Assembly: GCF_014646895.1 (NCBI RefSeq)
Contig: NZ_BMOD01000006.1
Span: 85,078 to 149,077, forward strand
Length of the DNA stretch: 64,000 nucleotides
Origin: Deinococcus roseus
Lineage (GTDB): Bacteria; Deinococcota; Deinococci; Deinococcales; Deinococcaceae
Direction: 5' to 3'
Below the pieces are notes generated by a model that worked only from the letters and a program-made list of their open reading frames with translations, was not told the DNA's origin and did not search any database. Shown in pieces: positions 24,916 through 33,640 of the stretch. The first letter of the stretch is position 1. Each line of letters begins with the position of its first letter. A program made the position numbers and the translations under genes.

Positions 24916-25563
24916 TCATTCCAGGTTGGCAATGCCTTCACGGATGGCATACAGGGCGGCCTGGGTGCGGTTGTTCAGTTGCAGTTTGGCGAAGATTTCG
25001 GACAGGCGGTTGCGCACGGTTTTTTCGCTGATGTCCATCTTGATGGCGATTTCCTGGTTGCTGTGGCCCTGGGCCAGCAAGCGCAGGATCATGGTTTCCC
25101 GCTCATTGAGGTCAGCGTGTTTTTCACTGGGAAGCACTTCTTTTTTGTGGCGGAAATCGTCCAGAACGTTCTGGGCCAGGTCGGCGTTCAGCAGGGCCTC
25201 ACCCTCTGCCACCCGGCGAATGGCATCAATGAGGGTGCTGGCATCGGCGTCCTTCAGGACGTAACCACGGGCTCCGGCTTTGAGGGCTTCAAACACATAG
25301 CTGTCCTGGCGGTACATGGTGATCATGATGACCCGGGCCTCTGGATCAATTTCCAGGATGCTCTGGCAGGCTTTGACCCCGTCCAGTTCAGGCATCTGGA
25401 TGTCCATCAGGATCAGGTCGGGTTTGGTTTCTGCAGCAAAACGGATGGCCTCTCGGCCATTGGAAGCCTCGCCAATCACGCGGATGTCTCCTTCACTTTC
25501 AAGGAGGCTTTTGATGCCCTGGCGAAAGAGGGCATGGTCGTCTACGAGCAGGACTCGAATCAT
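24916..25563 (-). CDS. NarL/FixJ family response regulator
   Basis: A 215-aa two-domain regulator: receiver with DD (8-9), phosphoacceptor Asp54 in LILMDIQMP and Lys in RGYVLKDADA, then a LuxR-type HTH near residues 150-210 with LNERETMILRLLAQGHSNQEIA and ISEKTVRNRLSEIFAKL. No kinase gene is adjacent. It is divergent from the membrane protein gene at 25603. Confidence 0.93.
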   Translation of the reverse strand: MIRVLLVDDHALFRQGIKSLLESEGDIRVIGEASNGREAIRFAAETKPDLILMDIQMPELDGVKACQSILEIDPEARVIMITMYRQDSYVFEALKAGARGYVLKDADASTLIDAIRRVAEGEALLNADLAQNVLDDFRHKKEVLPSEKHADLNERETMILRLLAQGHSNQEIAIKMDISEKTVRNRLSEIFAKLQLNNRTQAALYAIREGIANLE

Positions 25564-25589
25564 AACTTTATTTTACGGCTTTTACAGGG

Positions 25590-25605
25590 CATACTAGAAC
25601 ATATG
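25590..25605 (+). promoter_or_regulatory. -10 box and leaderless-type start
   Basis: CATACT at 25590-25595 lies 7 nt before ATG 25603. The same -10 to start distance recurs at other genes in the window (30114, 33299, 47116, 48865, 50584, 57761). Confidence 0.45.
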
Positions 25606-26079
25606 ACTTGGCAATTGAACATCCTTGACGCCTTGCTGTTGGTGCTGTGGTCTGGCATTGTCATTCTGGGCTACAAGCGTGGCGTGGGTGGTGCCATCTG
25701 GGCGCTGGTGGTTTTTCTGCTGTTGCCCATCATGGCCAGTTTTGGAACCATCACCGGATGGGTGGCGGTGTTGATCACCCTGGTGGTGGGTCTGGGCTTT
25801 TCCCAGGGCCTGGCTTTTCTGGTGCGCAATCAGGTGGAATCCATCCTGTATAAAGTTCTGGGTGCCGTGATGGGGGGCTTGCTGGGAGCAGTGCTGGTCA
25901 CCAGTGTGGTGCTGTCTTTTCCCATCAGTGCCAGTGGGGCCTACCCCAGCCAGAGTTTGCAACCCGCAGTCTATGAAATGGTTTCCAAATCGGTGTTTCA
26001 GCGTTCTGCCTCCTGGGTGTGGGGCGCTCCAAGCTGGATTCAGCTGTTTCTGGTGCCAGATCGGGTGCAACGCCAGTGA
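25603..26079 (+). CDS. Membrane protein of unknown function (158 aa)
   Basis: Starts MTWQLNILDALLLVLWSG. Three to four hydrophobic segments: LDALLLVLWSGIVILGY, AIWALVVFLLLPIMASF, WVAVLITLVVGLGFSQGLAF and GAVMGGLLGAVLVTSVVLS. The pattern is CvpA-like (short membrane protein with small residues in helix 1), but this is only a resemblance. The upstream in-frame sequence belongs to the response-regulator region and is not part of the gene. A strong terminator follows at 26148. Confidence 0.75.
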   Translation: MTWQLNILDALLLVLWSGIVILGYKRGVGGAIWALVVFLLLPIMASFGTITGWVAVLITLVVGLGFSQGLAFLVRNQVESILYKVLGAVMGGLLGAVLVTSVVLSFPISASGAYPSQSLQPAVYEMVSKSVFQRSASWVWGAPSWIQLFLVPDRVQRQ

Positions 26080-26147
26080 TGCTGGCCTACATTTGAGCCA
26101 CCTTTCAAAGAATCCAGTCAAAGTGTCTGGACAACCAGATAACCCCG

Positions 26148-26172
26148 CCCACCTGCTACAGGTGGGTTTTTT
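26148..26172 (+). terminator. Rho-independent terminator
   Basis: CCCACCTG, loop CTA, CAGGTGGG, then six T; between the 158-aa membrane protein gene and the iron transporter promoter. Confidence 0.88.
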
Positions 26173-26217
26173 GTCTGGCTGTGGTTGAATTTTAAAAATT
26201 TCAAGGGACATCTTTAT

Positions 26218-26248
26218 TTGACAAATCCGAGTAGCTTACTTAGGATTT
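26218..26248 (+). promoter_or_regulatory. Promoter and dyad of the ferric-iron transporter genes
   Basis: TTGACA (26218-26223), 17 bp, TAGGAT (26241-26246). AAATCC (26223-26228) and GGATTT (26243-26248) form an inverted repeat reaching from -35 to -10, with a nested AGTA/TACT pair inside (26230-26240). The layout suits a repressor that blocks RNA polymerase, such as an iron-responsive regulator; the regulator is not identified. Confidence 0.65.
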
Positions 26249-26311
26249 ATTCTGATGTGGGACCCCCTGCAAGCCAATGCTGCACCAGGGGCCTCACCAG
26301 GGAGACTCCTC

Positions 26312-27307
26312 ATGAACAAAACCATCGCAATCACACTGGCGGGCCTGCTGGCAGGCGCTGCTCTGGCCCAGAGCAAAAGCATCACCGTTTACACTGGACG
26401 CAGCAAAGGTCTGGTGGACCCCATTGTCCAGCAGTTCGAGCAGGACACGGGCATCAAGGTCAACGTGCGTTATGCCACCGATTCTGCCATCATTGCTGCG
26501 CTGCAAGAAGAAGGCAAAGCCAGCCCTGCAGATGTGCTGTGGGCCAACAGCTCTGGCAGCCTGGGCATTGCCAATGAGGCTGGCCTGCTGACCACCCTCT
26601 CCAAGACCCTGGTCAGCAAGTTCCCTGAAGTCTATGCTCCTTCCAACAACACCTGGATTCCCCTCTCGGTGCGTTTCCGGGTGATGGCCTACAACACCAA
26701 CAAAGTCAAACCTGAATCTTTCCCCAAAAGTGTGATGGACCTTCCCAAACACAAAGAGTTCAAAGGCCGCATCGGCTGGACCCCCACCTATGCCAGCTTT
26801 CAGGATTTTGTGGGAGCCATGATCGCCCTCAAAGGCGAAGCGGCCACCAGAGAATGGCTGCTGGGCATGAAAGCCCTGGAACCCAAATCCTACGCTGCAT
26901 CCAATGTGGCCATGATGGAAGGCATCCGCAACAACGAAATTGATGTGGCCATCACCAACCACTACTACATCCAGCGCTTCATCAAGAGTGGTGCGCCCAT
27001 TGGCACCTACTACTTCCAGCAAGGGGATGTGGGCGGACTGGCCCTGGTGACGGGTGCAGGCATTCTGAAAACCAGCAAGAAACGTGCAGATGCCCTGAAG
27101 TTCCTGAATTACCTGGTGGCTCCCAAAGCCCAGCAATTCTTCACCGCTGAGGTTTTTGAGTACCCTGTGACCAACAAGATCATCCTCAGCAGCTCCCTGC
27201 TGCCTTTTGCAGAAGCCGCCAAACTCAGCCCCAAAATCGATCAGGAAAAGATGGGACCCCGTCTGGAACAGGCCCAGAAACTGCTGCGCGAAGTCGGACT
27301 GCTGTAA
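26312..27307 (+). CDS. fbpA: Ferric-iron ABC transporter substrate-binding protein
   Basis: A 331-aa periplasmic binding protein with a signal peptide (MNKTIAITLAGLLAGAALAQ). The paired tyrosines of iron-binding FbpA/FutA proteins are at Tyr218-Tyr219 in TNHYYIQRF, and ITVYTGRSKGL starts the fold. It binds Fe3+ for import through the permease and ATPase encoded next. ATG 26312 follows AGGGAG. A hairpin after the gene and a second promoter before the permease suggest it is made in excess. Confidence 0.93.
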   Translation: MNKTIAITLAGLLAGAALAQSKSITVYTGRSKGLVDPIVQQFEQDTGIKVNVRYATDSAIIAALQEEGKASPADVLWANSSGSLGIANEAGLLTTLSKTLVSKFPEVYAPSNNTWIPLSVRFRVMAYNTNKVKPESFPKSVMDLPKHKEFKGRIGWTPTYASFQDFVGAMIALKGEAATREWLLGMKALEPKSYAASNVAMMEGIRNNEIDVAITNHYYIQRFIKSGAPIGTYYFQQGDVGGLALVTGAGILKTSKKRADALKFLNYLVAPKAQQFFTAEVFEYPVTNKIILSSSLLPFAEAAKLSPKIDQEKMGPRLEQAQKLLREVGLL

Positions 27308-27331
27308 AGAAGACCTCTGAATCAGCTGAAC

Positions 27332-27360
27332 AGGGAGGGCCAAATGTGCTCTCCCTTTTT
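27332..27360 (+). terminator. Weak hairpin after fbpA
   Basis: AGGGAG, 13-nt loop, CTCCCT plus T run. Likely partial terminator or attenuator between fbpA and the permease. Confidence 0.5.
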
Positions 27361-27387
27361 GTATTCTTTTAATCCGATGGGTATAGT
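27359..27387 (+). promoter_or_regulatory. Second promoter within the iron transporter cluster
   Basis: TTGTAT (27359-27364), 17 bp, TATAGT (27382-27387), 25-30 bp before the permease start. Together with the weak terminator it would separate fbpB-fbpC from fbpA expression. Confidence 0.4.
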
Positions 27388-27411
27388 CACCTTAATGCGG
27401 TGCTTTCCCGA

Positions 27412-28980
27412 ATGCCAGGTTTTCTTGTGTTGAAACATTCCCCCAGACCCCCCAAACTTTTTGTTCTGCTCTCGTCCCTGACCGCCCTGGGGGTGATGAT
27501 TCCGCTGGTTTACCTGGTGTTGCGGGCCATGCAGGCCGAAGGCGCAGACCTCAGGGAAATCGTGTTTCGCACCCGCAATCTGGAACTCCTGTGGAACACC
27601 CTGATGCTGATGGTGGGAACGGTGACGGCATCCACCCTGATTGCCCTGCCGCTGGCGTTTCTGACCACCCGCACCAACTTTGCCCTGCGCAAACTGGGGG
27701 TGTTTCTGGGGGTGCTGCCTCTGGCGGTGCCTGGTTATGTGGGGGCTTACGCCTTGCTGGCCGCCAGTGGCACAGACGGCATGATCGAAGTGCTGACGGG
27801 CATCCACTGGCCCCATCCGGTGGGGTACTGGGGGGCTCTGGGGGTGCTCACCCTCTTCAACTTTCCTTACCTGTTCATGAATTTCTGGGCCACCCTCAGA
27901 AACCTGGACCCCAGCCTGGAAGAAGCCGCCCGTTCGCTGGGTCGCAGCCCGATGCAGGTGTTCTGGCAGGTGACCCTGCCGCAACTCAGACCCGCCTGGT
28001 ATGCCGGAAGCCTGATGATTGCCCTGCACGTGTTTGGGGATTTTGGGGTGGTGTCCCTGATGCGCTTTGAGACCTTCAGTTACGCCATCTACCAGCAGTA
28101 CAACGCGGCTTTTGACCGGGTCTATGCTGCGTGGCTTTCCCTGATGCTGCTGGCGGTGACTGCCTCCACCCTGTGGCTGGAAGCCAGATTGCTCAGCAGG
28201 CTCAAGCTTTCCAGATCTGGCAGTGGTGCAGCCCGCAAGGCCCCCACCATGGAATTGGGTTTCTGGATGTGGCCCGCCCTGCTGTTTGTGGCCCTGGTGG
28301 CCGGAGCCACCCTGATTGTGCCGATCAGTTCGATTCTGTTCTGGTTGAGACAGGGCATTGAACAGGGGGTCAGAGACTGGGGACAGGTGTTGTGGAACTC
28401 CATGCAGGTGGCTTTGCCTGCCTCGGTGATCACCACCCTGCTGGCCATTCCTCCAGCCTATCTGGGGGTGCGCTATCCAGGCTTCTGGACCCGCCTGATT
28501 GAGCGCAGTGCCTATTTTGGATATGCCACACCGCCCCTGGCCCTGGCCCTGGCCCTGGTGTTCTTCTCGCTGAAAGCGGTTCCTGCCATTTACCAGACCC
28601 TGACTTTGCTGATTGGAGCTTATGTGCTGCACTTCCTGGCAGAAGCCATTGGACCGGTCCGGGCCAGCCTGTATCAGGCGACCCCCAGGCTTGAAGAAGC
28701 CGCCAGATCGCTGGGTTACAATTCCATGCAGGCTTTTGCCCGGGTGACTTTTCCCCTGATGCGCTCTGGCCTGCTGGCCAGTCTGGCCCTGGTGTTCCTC
28801 AGTGTCCTGAAAGAACTGCCCATCAGTTTCCTCTTGAGCCCCATCGGTTTTGAAACCCTGGCCAAAAACGTGTGGGCTTACACCTCAGAAGCCATGTTCG
28901 CAGATGCTGCGCCTTACGCCATCACCATCGTGCTGGTCTCAGGGATTTTTGCAGCACTGGTGTTGCAGGAGAAAAAATGA
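27412..28980 (+). CDS. fbpB: Ferric-iron ABC transporter permease
   Basis: A 522-aa permease with about twelve helices in two halves, each with an EAA loop: EEAARSLGRSPMQVF and EEAARSLGYNSMQAF. This duplicated layout is that of FbpB. Start ATG 27412 is a guess; GTG 27400 is in frame and also possible. It overlaps the ATPase gene by 4 bp. Confidence 0.92.
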   Translation: MPGFLVLKHSPRPPKLFVLLSSLTALGVMIPLVYLVLRAMQAEGADLREIVFRTRNLELLWNTLMLMVGTVTASTLIALPLAFLTTRTNFALRKLGVFLGVLPLAVPGYVGAYALLAASGTDGMIEVLTGIHWPHPVGYWGALGVLTLFNFPYLFMNFWATLRNLDPSLEEAARSLGRSPMQVFWQVTLPQLRPAWYAGSLMIALHVFGDFGVVSLMRFETFSYAIYQQYNAAFDRVYAAWLSLMLLAVTASTLWLEARLLSRLKLSRSGSGAARKAPTMELGFWMWPALLFVALVAGATLIVPISSILFWLRQGIEQGVRDWGQVLWNSMQVALPASVITTLLAIPPAYLGVRYPGFWTRLIERSAYFGYATPPLALALALVFFSLKAVPAIYQTLTLLIGAYVLHFLAEAIGPVRASLYQATPRLEEAARSLGYNSMQAFARVTFPLMRSGLLASLALVFLSVLKELPISFLLSPIGFETLAKNVWAYTSEAMFADAAPYAITIVLVSGIFAALVLQEKK

Positions 28981-30053
28981 CCCCCACCCTGAACGAAACC
29001 CAACCAGGCCCTGTCCCTCAAAGCGGCACTGAAGTGCTGCGTGTGGAACACCTCAGCAAACGCTACGCTCCGGGCTTCCCTGCTGTTCTGGATGATCTTT
29101 CTTTCGCTGTGCATAAAGGGGAGATGCTGGCCTTGCTGGGTCCTTCAGGATGCGGCAAAACCACCACCCTCAGGGTGATCGCTGGCTTTGAGCGGGCAGA
29201 CCAGGGACAGGTGCTGCTGGACGGCAGGGCTTTGATCGGTCCACAGGTGTTTCTGGCCCCCGAAAAACGCAATGTGGGCATGGTCTTCCAGGATTACGCA
29301 CTGTTTCCCCACCTGAACGTCACCCAGAACGTGATGTTTGGCCTGAAGAACATGAACCGCCAGGAACGGGAAGAACGCACCCGGCAGGTGCTGGGACTGG
29401 TGGGACTCAACATTTTTGCCAAACGTTACCCCCATGAGCTTTCTGGGGGGCAGCAACAGCGGGTGGCCCTGGCGCGTGCACTCGCTCCCCGCCCCAAACT
29501 GATCCTGATGGACGAGCCTTTCTCCAACCTGGACGCAGCCCTCAGGCACACCACCCGCCAGGAGGTCAAAGCCATTTTGCGCGAAGCAGGCATGACCGCC
29601 ATTCTGGTGACCCACGATCAGGAAGAGGCCCTGAGCTTCGCAGACCGCATCATGCTGATGCGGGCAGGCAAAATTGAACAGATTGGCACCCCTCCAGAGG
29701 TGTACCAGAGCCCCAGAACGGCTTTTGTGGCCAACTTTCTGGGCCGCAGCAACCTGATCAGTGCCAGGGCTGCTGGAAAAACCGCGGACAGTTGCCTGGG
29801 CAAACTCAACCTCAGTGAAGAAGCGAAAGGCCCGGTTTTGATTTCCATCCGTCCAGAAGACATTGTGTTTGCAGATCAGGGTGTGCCTGTCACCGTCAAA
29901 TACATGGAATACAAAGGCCACGATGTGACCTACACCTGCACCTGTGGCGAGCAGGAGGTTCTGGTGCATGCCCATCACAACCACCATTTTCTGGAAGGCC
30001 AGCAGGCTTTTGTGACGGTGCAGGGACTGGCCCAGGTGTTACGCGGCTCGTAA
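28977..30053 (+). CDS. fbpC: Ferric-iron ABC transporter ATP-binding protein
   Basis: A 358-aa ATPase. Walker A GPSGCGKTTT, signature LSGGQQQRVALARAL, Walker B LILMDEPFSNLD, switch His in LVTHDQEEA, and a C-terminal extension with a TOBE-like part. The start ATG overlaps the permease stop (ATGA) with AGGAG before it. It powers Fe3+ import. Confidence 0.94.
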   Translation: MTPTLNETQPGPVPQSGTEVLRVEHLSKRYAPGFPAVLDDLSFAVHKGEMLALLGPSGCGKTTTLRVIAGFERADQGQVLLDGRALIGPQVFLAPEKRNVGMVFQDYALFPHLNVTQNVMFGLKNMNRQEREERTRQVLGLVGLNIFAKRYPHELSGGQQQRVALARALAPRPKLILMDEPFSNLDAALRHTTRQEVKAILREAGMTAILVTHDQEEALSFADRIMLMRAGKIEQIGTPPEVYQSPRTAFVANFLGRSNLISARAAGKTADSCLGKLNLSEEAKGPVLISIRPEDIVFADQGVPVTVKYMEYKGHDVTYTCTCGEQEVLVHAHHNHHFLEGQQAFVTVQGLAQVLRGS

Positions 30054-30100
30054 CGTCAGCTTCGCACAAACCCATCACAGTAAAAGTGCCGGGCAGTGCG

Positions 30101-30116
30101 TACAGTGTAAATCGTG
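30101..30116 (+). promoter_or_regulatory. -10 box and leaderless-type GTG start
   Basis: TACAGT at 30101-30106, 7 nt before GTG 30114. No convincing -35 hexamer is seen. Confidence 0.4.
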
Positions 30117-30464
30117 GAAAAGCTGATCTTTGTGTACAACACAGGTGCCAGCCTATTCAACCGCCTGAGTGCCTGGAGCCAGGCGGCTTTTCTGCCTGCA
30201 AAGCATCCCTGCAAGCTTTACGCCATGACACACGGCCTCTTTGGCCGGGATGTGCAGTGGCGGGCTTTTGTGTCCAGCCTGCCTTACCCTTCACGTTTTG
30301 TTTGCCGGGACACCTTCACCCGCAAATACGGCAGCACCGACGCTCCCAATGTTTATGTGATTCACAAAGGGCAACTCAAACTCCTGATTCCCAGAGATGA
30401 AATTGATGCCTGCAACTCCACAGAGGAATTGCAGGGTGTGGTCATCAAAAAACTGCTGACCTGA
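30114..30464 (+). CDS. Conserved-looking cytosolic protein (116 aa)
   Basis: The protein starts with a GTG codon (MEKLIFVYNTGASLFNRLSAW) and has an alpha/beta pattern: an N-terminal strand with YNTG, then FVCRDTFTRKYG and a strand VYVIHKGQLKLLIP. It resembles small GTPase-associated proteins but I do not recognise the family. It lies after fbpC on the same strand, with its own -10-like box, and ends before a strong hairpin. Function unknown. Confidence 0.7.
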   Translation: MEKLIFVYNTGASLFNRLSAWSQAAFLPAKHPCKLYAMTHGLFGRDVQWRAFVSSLPYPSRFVCRDTFTRKYGSTDAPNVYVIHKGQLKLLIPRDEIDACNSTEELQGVVIKKLLT

Positions 30465-30529
30465 ACCGAAGCGTGGAAGTTGAAGCATCACCCCAGGAAA
30501 CAAACTTTTGTTCTGCTGTCAAATGCTCC

Positions 30530-30562
30530 AAGCAGGCCAGAAACATTGTTTCTGGCCTGCTT
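30530..30562. terminator. 15-bp perfect hairpin between convergent genes
   Basis: AAGCAGGCCAGAAAC, loop ATT, and the exact complement. It lies between the 116-aa gene and the U32 gene; only a short T stretch follows. Confidence 0.65.
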
Positions 30563-30578
30563 TCAAATTCTGCAGCTT

Positions 30579-30603
30579 TCACACTTGTGAGTCACAAGTG
30601 TGA
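30579..30603. repeat. 25-bp near-perfect palindrome at the U32 gene end
   Basis: TCACACTTGTGA, central G, TCACAAGTGTGA; the right arm ends 2 bp before the U32 stop codon. It may help end transcription or bind a dimeric protein. Confidence 0.7.
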
Positions 30604-30604
30604 C

Positions 30605-33118
30605 TCACATCAACTGGGTGAGGTTCTCAAAATCATGGGGCACAAACAGGCTGCCCTCGGTGATGCCCTGAGGGGTGACCTCCTGCAAGCGGGATTCCAG
30701 ATCTGAAACCGTGATTCTGCCCTGCAGGAAATCCCGGTAGGCACGGGCAACCTGACGGACTTCTTCTGTGCTTTCGTGCACAAATTCCAGACGGTAATTC
30801 TGGATGCCGCTGTCCAGCCAGCCAGAGAGGTGTTTGGTGGCGCTCTGGGCTTCTGCACCAAAGACGGTGTTTCTGCAGCCCACATCGGCCATGACTGGGT
30901 GCATCAGGCCCCGTTTGTCTTTCAGGGCCACCTTGTGGGATTCACAGGGGTGACCGCAGTTGGTGTAATCGGTGCCCTCACTTAAAAAACGACAGAACAC
31001 GCAGTGCTCGGTGTGAAACACCGGGAGGTGCTGGTAAGCGATGACTTCCAGCTTGTCTCCACCCAGCTTTTCTGCCAGTTCTTCAATCTGACGGGCATTC
31101 AGGTCATGGGTGGGGGTCACGGCCTGTGCCCCCAGATCCAGATAGGTTTCTGCGGTCAGCACATTTGCCGTGTTCAGGCTGAAATCTCCAGTGAGGGCAG
31201 GGCGGTTCTCCACCTGCAACAGACCTTCAAGCAGTCCGCCAGACCGCACCAGAATTTCACAATCCAGCGAAAGCAGGAACTTCTGAATGTTCTGTTCGGT
31301 GGGTTTGAGAATTCTGGGACTGGCCACCCGCACCCGGATTCCCGCTTCTTTGACTTTCTGCACGCTGGGTTTCAGGCCGTAAAGCTCCAGGTAATCCAGC
31401 GTGATGGAATCTGGATGCACTTCAAGGGCAGCTTCCAGTTGCTCTGGGGTGCGGACCAGCAGGTGAAGTTGAGGTCCCCCTCCGCTGTCTGCGACAGGTC
31501 CTCCCCCTGAGGGGGAGGAAAGCGAGGCGAAGCGAGCAAGGTGGGGGTCAGAAGTGACCTTCCGTTGCGGCAACCCTCCACGCACTGCCAGCAGGTCATC
31601 GACGGCCTGACGCCTCAGGGTGTTGAGTTCTCCCAGAGGCATGAACAGCCCGTCTTGCACATCTGCATGGAAATCGGCCAGATGGAAAGGGGTGCCCCCC
31701 AGTTTCTCAAGCTGGGTTTTGAGGCTTTCCAGGGTCAGTGCCCGGTTCTGGGCCAGTTGAACAGGGTTCTCTGAAACGGCAACCACGCTGTGCCCTTCGG
31801 TGTCCGTTGCGATCAGGGTCATGGTTTCACCCATCCGGGCATACACTTCAAAGCTCACAGGGCGGGTGTAGCTGGGTTTGCTGGCTTCTGTGAGGGGTTT
31901 CAGTTTTTTCTGGATGGTGGGGTCATTGCTGCGCCACACCCAGTCACCTGCTGCAATTCTGGAGAAATCAATCTGACCGTTCCCAAAGCGCAGTTCATAA
32001 ATGCCTTTTTTGACAGGAGCCACTTCATAGATGTTGCCCCCTTCTTCTTTCAGTTCAGGGCTGCGGCGCTGTGCGGCATCGAAGACCAGACCTTCTCCGG
32101 GTTTTGGCTCGAAAGCACACTTGACCCGCACAAAACCCCGCCCCACTTCGGTCACCTCTCCAAGTTTGACCCCACGGTGACGGGGAGCCCGACCCCCCAC
32201 CACCTGACGGTGGTTGGTGCCCTGCATGAACCACGGACCCAGACCTCTGGAGTACACCTGTTCGATGTCCCTTTCTTCTTCAGGCGAGATGTGAAAACTT
32301 CCGGTTTCCCAGGTTTCATCGATGGCCTTGCGGTAAGCCTGGGTGGTGATGGCCACATACTCGGCGTCTTTGTAGCGGCCTTCAATTTTGAAGCAGTCCA
32401 CCCCGATGCGCATCAGTTCTGGCACCTGATGCAGGGCATACAGGTCGCCAGGGGAGAGCAGGTAACGGGCTTCTTCCAGGTTTTTGTATTGCCCATCCAC
32501 AATCAGGTCGTAAGGCAAGCGGCAGGCCTGGGCGCACTGGCCCCGGTTGGCACTGCGGCCTCCCCAGGCTTCGCTGGAAAAGCACTGGCCAGAGTAAGAC
32601 ACGCAGAGCGCCCCGTGCACAAAGACTTCCAGTTCGATGTCTGTGCTGCTGGCAATGCGCTCAATGTCCCTGAGGCTCAGTTCGCGGCCCAGCACCACCC
32701 GGTTGGCCCCAAAACGGTGGGCCAGTTCTGCCCCTTCCTTGCTGGTGATGCTCATCTGGGTGGAACCGTGGACTTCCAGTTCCGGGCAGATTTCACGGGC
32801 CAGACGTGCAATGCCCAGATCCTGCACGATGATGGCATCCACACCTGCACTGGCGATGTCTTCGATGGCTTTTGCAGCCAGATGGATTTCCCGGTCAAAT
32901 ACCAGCGTGTTGAAGGTCAGAAAACCCCTGCTTCCCCGTTCATGCAGAAAACGCATCACATCGGGAAGTTCAGGGACTTCAAAGCCCACCTTGGCTCGGG
33001 CGGTAAAGTGCTTCATGCCGAAAAAAACTGCATCTGCACCAGCTTCAACGGCGGCACGCATTTCCGGCCAGTAACCGGCAGGACTCATCAACTCAGGTTT
33101 GCGGGGGGTACGACTCAT
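30605..33118 (-). CDS. Peptidase U32 family protein (RlhA/YdcP-like)
   Basis: An 837-aa protein. N-terminal U32 domain (about 8-300) with AVFFGMKHFTARAK and the Cys cluster around CQACRLPYDL, a middle DUF3656-like part (about 370-490), and a C-terminal U32-like half with further cysteines. Related RlhA hydroxylates 23S rRNA; that role is inferred. Residues about 522-549 are encoded by a palindromic repeat that reads through in frame (31472-31554). ATG 33118 follows TGGAGTG. E. coli RlhA is about 650 aa, so this one is longer, partly because of the C-terminal half. Confidence 0.88.
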   Translation of the reverse strand: MSRTPRKPELMSPAGYWPEMRAAVEAGADAVFFGMKHFTARAKVGFEVPELPDVMRFLHERGSRGFLTFNTLVFDREIHLAAKAIEDIASAGVDAIIVQDLGIARLAREICPELEVHGSTQMSITSKEGAELAHRFGANRVVLGRELSLRDIERIASSTDIELEVFVHGALCVSYSGQCFSSEAWGGRSANRGQCAQACRLPYDLIVDGQYKNLEEARYLLSPGDLYALHQVPELMRIGVDCFKIEGRYKDAEYVAITTQAYRKAIDETWETGSFHISPEEERDIEQVYSRGLGPWFMQGTNHRQVVGGRAPRHRGVKLGEVTEVGRGFVRVKCAFEPKPGEGLVFDAAQRRSPELKEEGGNIYEVAPVKKGIYELRFGNGQIDFSRIAAGDWVWRSNDPTIQKKLKPLTEASKPSYTRPVSFEVYARMGETMTLIATDTEGHSVVAVSENPVQLAQNRALTLESLKTQLEKLGGTPFHLADFHADVQDGLFMPLGELNTLRRQAVDDLLAVRGGLPQRKVTSDPHLARFASLSSPSGGGPVADSGGGPQLHLLVRTPEQLEAALEVHPDSITLDYLELYGLKPSVQKVKEAGIRVRVASPRILKPTEQNIQKFLLSLDCEILVRSGGLLEGLLQVENRPALTGDFSLNTANVLTAETYLDLGAQAVTPTHDLNARQIEELAEKLGGDKLEVIAYQHLPVFHTEHCVFCRFLSEGTDYTNCGHPCESHKVALKDKRGLMHPVMADVGCRNTVFGAEAQSATKHLSGWLDSGIQNYRLEFVHESTEEVRQVARAYRDFLQGRITVSDLESRLQEVTPQGITEGSLFVPHDFENLTQLM
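31472..31554 (-). repeat. Dispersed palindromic repeat inside the U32 gene
   Basis: An approximately 83-bp GC-rich element centred on CCTCCCCCTGAGGGGGAGG (31500-31518). It is translated in frame as a Gly/Pro/Ser-rich stretch (SSPSGGGPVADSGGGP). A second, diverged copy lies at 37021-37061. Confidence 0.7.
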
Positions 33119-33249
33119 AACACTCCAGAATAGGAGATCTGGGAGCAAAAGAGTGGGGATCAGGTTACATCAGGGATTTTAGGGATGAAATTGGATAGTT
33201 GTTTCTGAATTGCTGTGATTTGCTTTTGACTTCCTGATGAATCACGATG

Positions 33250-33284
33250 CTCTCAGCTCTCAGCTCTCAGCTCTCGGCTCTCGG
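33250..33284 (+). repeat. Five-unit 7-bp tandem array (CTCTCAG/CTCTCGG)
   Basis: Units are CTCTCAG three times then CTCTCGG twice, ending 2 bp before the -10 box TAAAAT (33287-33292) of the next gene. Same heptamer family as the array at 57610-57735. Confidence 0.9.
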
Positions 33285-33298
33285 CATAAAATAAAACC

Positions 33299-33601
33299 AT
33301 GACCATTCCAGAGGACATCAGAATGCGCGTTCAGCATGACTTTCAACAGCAGGCGGAAAAAGCGATCTCTCTGATCCAGAATGCCCTGGGTCAGGATCCT
33401 CATCATTTTTTGCCTCCCAGGCAGCTCAGGTGTGCGGTTTTTGTGGCCCAGGGAGACACAGGAACTTTGCAGCAGGCTTTGCAACTGGGCCTGACGGATT
33501 GCCGGGATTTGATCATGTGGGGTGAGTATGTTGTGCAGGATGGAAAACTGGTCCGCAAGCACAACTGGAATGACCCCTTTGGTGAAGAAGTCAACAGTTG
33601 A
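33299..33601 (+). CDS. Small hypothetical protein (100 aa)
   Basis: Starts MTIPEDIRMRVQHDFQQQAE, mostly helical, with a final DPFGEEVNS. TAAAAT at 33287-33292 lies 6 nt before ATG, a leaderless-type start; a 7-bp tandem array covers the -35 region. No family recognised. Confidence 0.7.
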   Translation: MTIPEDIRMRVQHDFQQQAEKAISLIQNALGQDPHHFLPPRQLRCAVFVAQGDTGTLQQALQLGLTDCRDLIMWGEYVVQDGKLVRKHNWNDPFGEEVNS

Positions 33602-33640
33602 TGGATAAGATCAATTGATCACAGGTCTCAATAGACCTTG

